Of a stretch of DNA of 64,000 nt, positions 58,389 to 64,000 are shown piece by piece. The position numbers and the translations under genes are program-made. The notes below the pieces were generated by a model. The model searched no databases, was not told the DNA's origin, and saw only the letters and a list, made by a program, of their open reading frames with translations. Within the stretch, counting starts at the first letter, position 1; every line of letters starts with the position of its first letter. The DNA is from Adineta ricciae (Eukaryota; Rotifera; Eurotatoria; Adinetida; Adinetidae): contig CAJNOJ010000135.1 of the NCBI GenBank assembly GCA_905250025.1, positions 1-64,000 of the forward strand. The letters run 5' to 3'.

Positions 58389-59453
58389 TTAAGAACGTAT
58401 TCGAAGTCTTCGTCGTAGAATACCGAAGAATCGTTGTTTTAACGTTGTTAATGTAAACAAATAAATATAAAATCCGCAGCTTGATTCGAAAAACATCGTT
58501 AATTGAATAAACCTTTCGATCACATTATCATATTTCATATCTAATGGACTTCGATACTTTTCCATTATCGATAATCGATAAACAATATAAATTCCATAAG
58601 GCAATGACGACAAAATCACCACAACAATTTCTGTCACAATCATTGACGTTAATTGTACTTCGACATGACCAATTTCTAATCGATCATGCCGACTATATTG
58701 ACTATACATTGGAATCGCTTCATGATGACACCGACGACGTACATACAACGATCGTTTATGCCGATAGAAGATCGTCAACGAACCAAACATGATCATAAAA
58801 ATCGTTTGACCGAAATAGACTGATGATAGTTTCACTCCCCAAACAATGATATTATGTGGAATACAATGATCATGTATAATAGTAAAAGAAAACAATGTTT
58901 GAATGGAGACTAACGCCCATATGATGCAGGTTAGAGAGCAAAGAGTGTAGGCGGTGGAAAGTGTGCAAAAGAAATTAGTTATACGTTGGGATTGATTTAA
59001 TCGAGTTTTACGTTTTAAACTCATGCAGAAACGATTTAACGAGGCAAAAACAAGAGTTTGTAAGGAGATATTGGTACTTAACATGTGAAAGTACACTTGA
59101 ATTTTGCACATTCTCGTCGCGTGAGTTGAGGTCAAAGTGTTTTCAACAAATGTTCTATTGAAATATAATCCATGGTCAAAACCAATGAGATCCCAATTAT
59201 TCGGAAATAAACTCGATAAAGGAATATTATTCAATGTCAAAAAATGGCCAATCGTTGCGACAAGGATGTAAATCGTACATGGACAAGATCTTAAAGGTTT
59301 TTGCCTAAAGAACAACACTTTAAATACATTACCGATGTTACCAACGATGAGATAAAATAAAAATATATATGTTGAAATGTGATCACAAAGATTTTCTAAT
59401 CGTTTGATGTAGAAATCATATGATGTAGACTCGTTGAAAGTCATGTTAAACAT
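58389..59453 (-). CDS. Orphan rhodopsin-like GPCR
   Basis: Single exon, 354 residues, with seven hydrophobic segments (starting YIFLFYLIVGNIGNVFKVLF; GNxxN-type TM1). Two N-glycosylation sites lie in the short N-terminus. The TM3 Cys (MCKIQVYFHML) and extracellular loop 2 Cys (HDHCIPHN) are present for the usual disulphide. The DRY motif is replaced by NRF (SLNRFCMSLKRK), and NPxxY by an SCGFYIYLFTL-type sequence. Basic intracellular loop 3 and tail (RRRLRIRS). This form is common in peptide-receptor-like families expanded in rotifers. The ligand is unknown. Confidence 0.75.
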   Translation of the reverse strand: MFNMTFNESTSYDFYIKRLENLCDHISTYIFLFYLIVGNIGNVFKVLFFRQKPLRSCPCTIYILVATIGHFLTLNNIPLSSLFPNNWDLIGFDHGLYFNRTFVENTLTSTHATRMCKIQVYFHMLSTNISLQTLVFASLNRFCMSLKRKTRLNQSQRITNFFCTLSTAYTLCSLTCIIWALVSIQTLFSFTIIHDHCIPHNIIVWGVKLSSVYFGQTIFMIMFGSLTIFYRHKRSLYVRRRCHHEAIPMYSQYSRHDRLEIGHVEVQLTSMIVTEIVVVILSSLPYGIYIVYRLSIMEKYRSPLDMKYDNVIERFIQLTMFFESSCGFYIYLFTLTTLKQRFFGILRRRLRIRS

Positions 59454-60393
59454 AATGTGTGAGAATATCTGAAATAAATAGCATAAAGCGCATTAGAGTT
59501 TCCCATTTTCGATGTCGTCGGATGAAATTGATTCAAGATAATAAGAGACTTTGATTTCCTACAATTGCCAAAGTTTTTACGAATCTAATCTATCGATATG
59601 CGAACTACATCGAAAGAACAAAACTCTTACTCATCAATGAATATGAATGGATATGGTTAAAGTACAGAAAAAGATATCAGAACTTTTTCTAGTAGATTTG
59701 AATGTAATGGAAGAAGAAATAAAGTCTGGTTCTCGTCAGTTAGACGCAACTTAGAATTTTCTACAGAAGAAATAGCGGAAGAGAATAGTTCATTTATGTC
59801 ATCTTAAGGAAAAATTAATAACGCATCAAAGAATTTGGTTTAATTGAGAAAAGAAAGATACTTTTTTCTAAAGTTACGACAGTATTCCACTGGCAAAGTT
59901 TATCTCTAAATATGACGAAGAAAATTGCCGCTTTCAGCTTCCATTAGACTTCTTCGACATGGAAAGAAGATATTATACAACCATAACCGAGATCTTTCTC
60001 ATACATTCGAAATAAAAAAAGTACTTTTATATCTCTGAGTAAAAACAGATTATTCAGGATATTACCTACATTTTAAAACAAATTTTCTCTACCAAACATC
60101 AGTAATGTAGATGAAAATCTCCGCTGCAGGAAAATTTTTTACCATGTAACTTTGCTCAACTAACTGTGTAAGACTCTAATGCAATTATAAACAGGTCACC
60201 TATTTTCAAACATGTAGTACCATGAATTAGTCTATAAATTTTTTTTGTGCGTACAGTGCAAAGCAGCCATCTATCGATTATTGAGTATATAATAATGAAA
60301 TTTGATTCGAGAATGACAAATCTCCAATATAAAATATCACAGATGGATATTAATTTAATGTGATTTTTATTTTGTTTCTAACAAATTGAAAAT
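59454..60393. other. 0.9 kb divergent spacer, no gene
   Basis: Head-to-head region between the GPCR and CARNMT1 genes. AT-rich; nothing else recognised. Confidence 0.55.
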
Positions 60394-62006
60394 ATGGCAG
60401 AATCAGTTGAGAAAACCGATGAAATCTCCGCCATTGATGCTGATGAAGAAGAAAAACATTTTCAAAAAGTGGTCAGCGCATTTCTCTATTACAAGTAAAA
60501 CTTTTTCTAATACGAAAAAATCCATCATTTCGAAATTCTTTCTTGTAGAACATTAGCGCGGAATCGAATCCGTCGGGCATTTTATTCATATGGTCGATTA
60601 TCTGCAACACATAAACGTTTAGTTCCAAAATACGAAGCTCATCTCGCTCAATTACTAAAATGTATCGATCGAAAGTAAATTTTCATTTTCGAAATTCCTT
60701 TCGAATCAACAAGGTTTATGTGTTATAGTGACGCACTTATCCGGCAAATTCTTAGCGGTTGTGAACATTTATTCAACAATTATTCCATGTCATCCAATGT
60801 GAATCAATCGGTAAGTAACGAGGATTTCTTTTTTCGGAAAAGAAGAAAATCTTATGTATAATTGATCCATCTGTACGATTAGTCTTCTTCCAGTCAACTG
60901 ACCAAGATTCGTTGCCACCGCCATCCGGTGTGACGTCAATGGACATGGATAAAGTTAAAACAACGATTAAACAATTCGTACGTGATTGGAGTGAAGATGG
61001 ACAAGAGGAACGATCGATTTGTTATGCGCCGATCATTGAAGAAGTGAAACGAAGATTTCCTTTATCATCAACAACGAATAGCGATGATTCAACGTAAATA
61101 TTTTGTGTCGTTTTAACAAGAAAACATCACGAATGATTAATTTTCAGAAATAATATTTCATCTGTTCAAATTCTCGTTCCCGGTGCTGGTCTCGGACGAT
61201 TAAGTTGGGAATTCGCTCGACTTGGTTATACTTGTCAAGGCAATGAAGTTAGTTTATACATGTTAATTGCATCGCATTTTATCTTGAACAAGTAAGAAAA
61301 TCTTTCGTGAATATTTACTTGTTTTTCTATTGATATTTTGAACAGATGTTCACAAGTCAATGGTCATACAATTCATCCGTGGATATTAAATTTTTGTAAT
61401 AATATTACGAATGACGATCAATTACGTGCTGTTCAATTTCCCGATGTTAATACTGCGTCGCTGTCGCCAAACTCACGATTCAGCATGTCAGCAGGGGACT
61501 TTCTTCAAGTTTACACTGAATCAAGTTTGTTCATTGGGATTTTAATTGTACCATTTCTTTGAATTTGTTATTAGATGATTGGGATTGTGTAGCCACGTGT
61601 TTCTTTATTGACACAGCTCATAATATCATTGAATATGTGGAACGATTATGGACAATTCTCAAACCCGGAGGCGTTTGGATTAATTTTGGTTGGTAAAAAT
61701 TGAACTGAAATGAATTTGTTTAGTCTGATCTCATCTTTAGGTCCGTTACTTTATCATTTTGAAGATATTCCCAACGAAGAATCGTTTGAATTGAGTTATT
61801 CGGATTTACGATCAGTTATTCTCAGTTGTGGCTTCCAAATTGAAGTAAAACATTAGCTTCGCAAAACCGCATTCGTGATTTTGTTGTTGTTGTAGAACGA
61901 AAAATTACCTATTCGAGCAGGATATATAAAAAATCATCGATCAATGCTTCATTATGAGTACGATTGTGCTTTTTTTGTCGCTGTCAAACCTCAACAATCA
62001 ATTTGA
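60394..62006 (+). CDS. CARNMT1: Carnosine N-methyltransferase
   Basis: SAM-dependent methyltransferase that makes anserine from carnosine (histidine pi-methylation) in animals. Exons 60394-60494, 60549-60674, 60729-60810, 60894-61093, 61148-61291, 61346-61524, 61575-61688, 61741-61844, 61896-62006; 386 residues (human 409). Motifs: [40 protein letters not shown] with GYTCQGNE (SAM motif I and the QGNE region), [48 protein letters not shown] and [10 protein letters not shown]. All key methyltransferase motifs are present. AATAAA lies at 62053-62058, and IFT81 starts 276 bp later on the same strand. Confidence 0.93.
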
Positions 62007-62282
62007 TATTTCTTCTTCTATTCTTTTTTGATTAAATCAACATATTCAACTAAATAAAACTAATCGAGAAACCTTCACATTGAACAATCCTTGCATTTCC
62101 GATACTCAATGCCGAAAACATCTGTTCACACGTACAGATCAGTTTTTGACAACCAGCGCCATCTATCGAATGCATCATACCAGAGGAAAACAAGTAGTAT
62201 TACTAAGCGATGAGTTAGATTCATGGTAGCAAATGAATAGTTGAGTTTGAAAGTTCATTTTGTGTTGCAAAGAATTACAAAT

Positions 62283-63978
62283 ATGGTTGAACAATTGAAA
62301 TTTATTGTTGAACAATTAAAACGACCGCCATTCAATCGGAAAGATTATAATATTCTTACGTTTGATAATTTAACAAATAATCAATTGTTGCAAGTTTTAA
62401 CTGATGTATTCGCAGTTATTGATCCGAAGGAACAGGCGGTAAGTGAAAACAATCTCAACGGATTTTCCTTGTATTTACTCTTCATAGCATAAAATCGATA
62501 TTCGTGATGAAGAACCAGATAAAACTGCAACTCGGCACATGAATACATTGAAGATGCTCGGCTATCGGCCGAAATTAGACACTGACGTGTAAGTCACTGA
62601 GACTTTCGAAGAACAAAACCAAGATTTTCTACTTTTAGAAACACCTTTCGACAGAATTTAGTCAGTGGTGATAAAAGCGTTGTTTTTCCAATTTTACAAT
62701 GGTTACTCGAAAAAGTTCCTGAGCACAAAGAACGTGCTTATCTCGGTCGATATTTATCTCGAACGGAGGTCCCGACCGAGTTTTTAAGCGATCCAGAAAT
62801 CGCTGAGCAATACGAACGAGTAAGTCCTTATTTGTTTAGGCAAAAAAGAAACTCATCTGTAAATTTCACTTAGTGTGACGAATTGATGGAAGAATTCAAG
62901 GAAATTCATCACGCATATAAAGAAACCACGTCAACTCCGCATACGATCGAAGATCTTCGACGTGACATAAAACAACTTGAGGATGAAAAGGAAACGTTAC
63001 AAAAACGTCTGGAAAAACAAAAACCACGTGTTCAAAAAGTTCCCGCTGCACAAATTGAACTTGCGAAAAATTATCGACAGGAAGTGGAAAAAGAAGCGAA
63101 ATTAAACACGATGAAACAGGATTTACAAAATGCAATCAACCAATTAGAACAAAAGATCCAACGTCTCGAACGACAAATCGCTGATCAACGTTCGTCATCA
63201 TATGATCAATCACCAGAAGGTAATTCTCATCCATAATTCGTTTTCTTCTTCTTCTCTTCATCAATTACAATTGTTTTCCTTGATAAAGCGATTATGAAAC
63301 GAATGGAAGAAGAAAATCAAGTAAATAGTTATCTCGTAACCGAGAAATTTCCTAAACAACTAAGTCAAATGAAAACGAAATTGAAATATTACGAAGAAGT
63401 AACAAGCAACAAAGCATTAGGACAAACAGAACTTACAAGTTATCGAGCAAAAGTCAGATCGTCTCTTCCACCATTTTGATTCTTTTATTGAAAATTCTAT
63501 GTATTTAGATTAGTGAATTAAACTCGGCGATCAATAAACTTCATGAGAAACGTGTTTTAATCAAAGATCCAACGGCAGATAACTTAGCTGTTTTCCGTCA
63601 ACAAGCATTGATCGTTGCGCGACGAAAAGAACAAGCTGCTGAACGCCTCACTCAACTACGCGCAGAAAATGACGTACTCGAAAAGCAATCCGGAAGAGGT
63701 GCATCTATCAATGGTGGTGGTGGTGGTGGTGTATCATCTCTAATGAAACAAGCAGGACATATACCGCAAGGAGAAGAAGTATGTTTTTAATCTGAAAAAT
63801 TGATTTTCTCATAGATTTCAATGTTTAGTTTCAACGATATGTGAATATGTTACGAAGCAAAGGTAATGCGTATAAACGAAAACGTCAGGAATTGAATGAT
63901 ATGACAGCGGAAATACAATTGCTGAAAAGAACGGAAGAACTTCTCAAGGAACAAGTTGAACAAATCAAAAGTCGAATG
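62283..63978 (+). CDS. IFT81: IFT81, intraflagellar transport complex B (3' end beyond window)
   Basis: Core IFT-B protein that carries tubulin into cilia with IFT74. Exons seen: 62283-62438, 62488-62588, 62639-62819, 62874-63219, 63289-63452, 63509-63778, 63829-63978; a GT donor (63979) then runs into an intron cut by the window end. The N-terminal calponin-homology domain (NILTFDNLTNNQLLQVLTDV, AVIDPKEQ, DIRDEEPDKTATRHMNTLKM, NTFRQNLVSGDKSVVFPILQ with WLLEKV) is followed by coiled coils (IKQLEDEKETLQKRLEKQ, MKRMEEENQVNSYLVTEKFP, VNMLRSKGNAYKRKRQEL, LKRTEELLKEQ), all collinear with animal IFT81. A Gly6 run from a GGT repeat (63712-63731) sits in a loop. Confidence 0.93.
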
Positions 63979-64000
63979 GTAAGAAAATGATTTCGTTTGA

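Noticed and set aside
1..64000. tRNA, rRNA, CRISPR array or self-replicating element
   Set aside because: I scanned by eye for T-loop GTTCRANYC-type sequences in cloverleaf context, rRNA-like conserved blocks and spaced direct repeats. None was convincing; a tRNAscan-SE or Infernal run would be decisive.

Overview
The window looks like nuclear DNA of a small invertebrate animal, most likely a bdelloid rotifer (Adineta/Rotaria type). This is an inference, not a proof. Genes are packed tightly on both strands, and AT-rich GT-AG introns are nearly all 45-60 bases long. The genes are mostly conserved animal genes, including cilium (IFT81) and germline (boule) genes. Mixed in are an F-box protein and an orphan receptor of the kind expanded in bdelloids, plus several single-exon genes of bacterial or fungal flavour, such as two GIN-domain proteins and a glycosidase-like protein. 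Most real genes here had to be assembled exon by exon. Exon sets given below keep frame throughout and were checked for length divisible by three.

Layout: 0.7-8.1 kb holds mitochondrial ribosomal protein S15 (-), GET4 (-) and a full ATRX-type SNF2 remodeller (+). 8.3-11 kb holds an intronless GPI-anchored glycosidase-like gene and a small coiled-coil gene. 12.8-13.4 kb holds two gene fragments facing the same way (the tail of CPSF3 and the head of an ELOVL elongase) that meet at the only ambiguous base of the window. 13.8-16.5 kb is a DUF4139 protein with a complete, near-canonical ubiquitin inserted in its middle. 16.8-18.9 kb has two tandem GIN-domain secreted proteins. 19.5-22.8 kb is a secreted antistasin plus thyroglobulin-1 protein. 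23.3 kb has a tiny Cys-rich protein with a TATA box.

23.5-26.7 kb is gene-poor. 26.7-28.7 kb is a 13-exon ENT nucleoside transporter. 28.8-31.3 kb has two tandem type II membrane glycosyltransferase-like genes. 33.9-35.3 kb is ARMH1. 35.3-45.6 kb is one giant gene with about 30 exons and 19 PLAT domains (LOXHD1-like but with a signal peptide), built partly from a three-domain higher-order repeat.

45.7-52.1 kb carries a secreted Cys/His-motif protein, a MORN protein, a boule/DAZL-type RNA-binding protein, the 72-residue Golgi protein TMEM167 (kish) and DCAF5. 53.9-56.2 kb has a 5'-truncated F-box relic, a 326-bp foldback MITE with TA flanks, and an intact F-box gene. 58.4 kb is an orphan GPCR. 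60.4-64 kb holds CARNMT1 and the first part of IFT81, which runs off the end.

The genes do not form one pathway. Neighbouring paralogs (GIN pair, glycosyltransferase-like pair, F-box pair) point to local tandem duplication, and the relics and chimeric junction point to local rearrangement or an assembly join.
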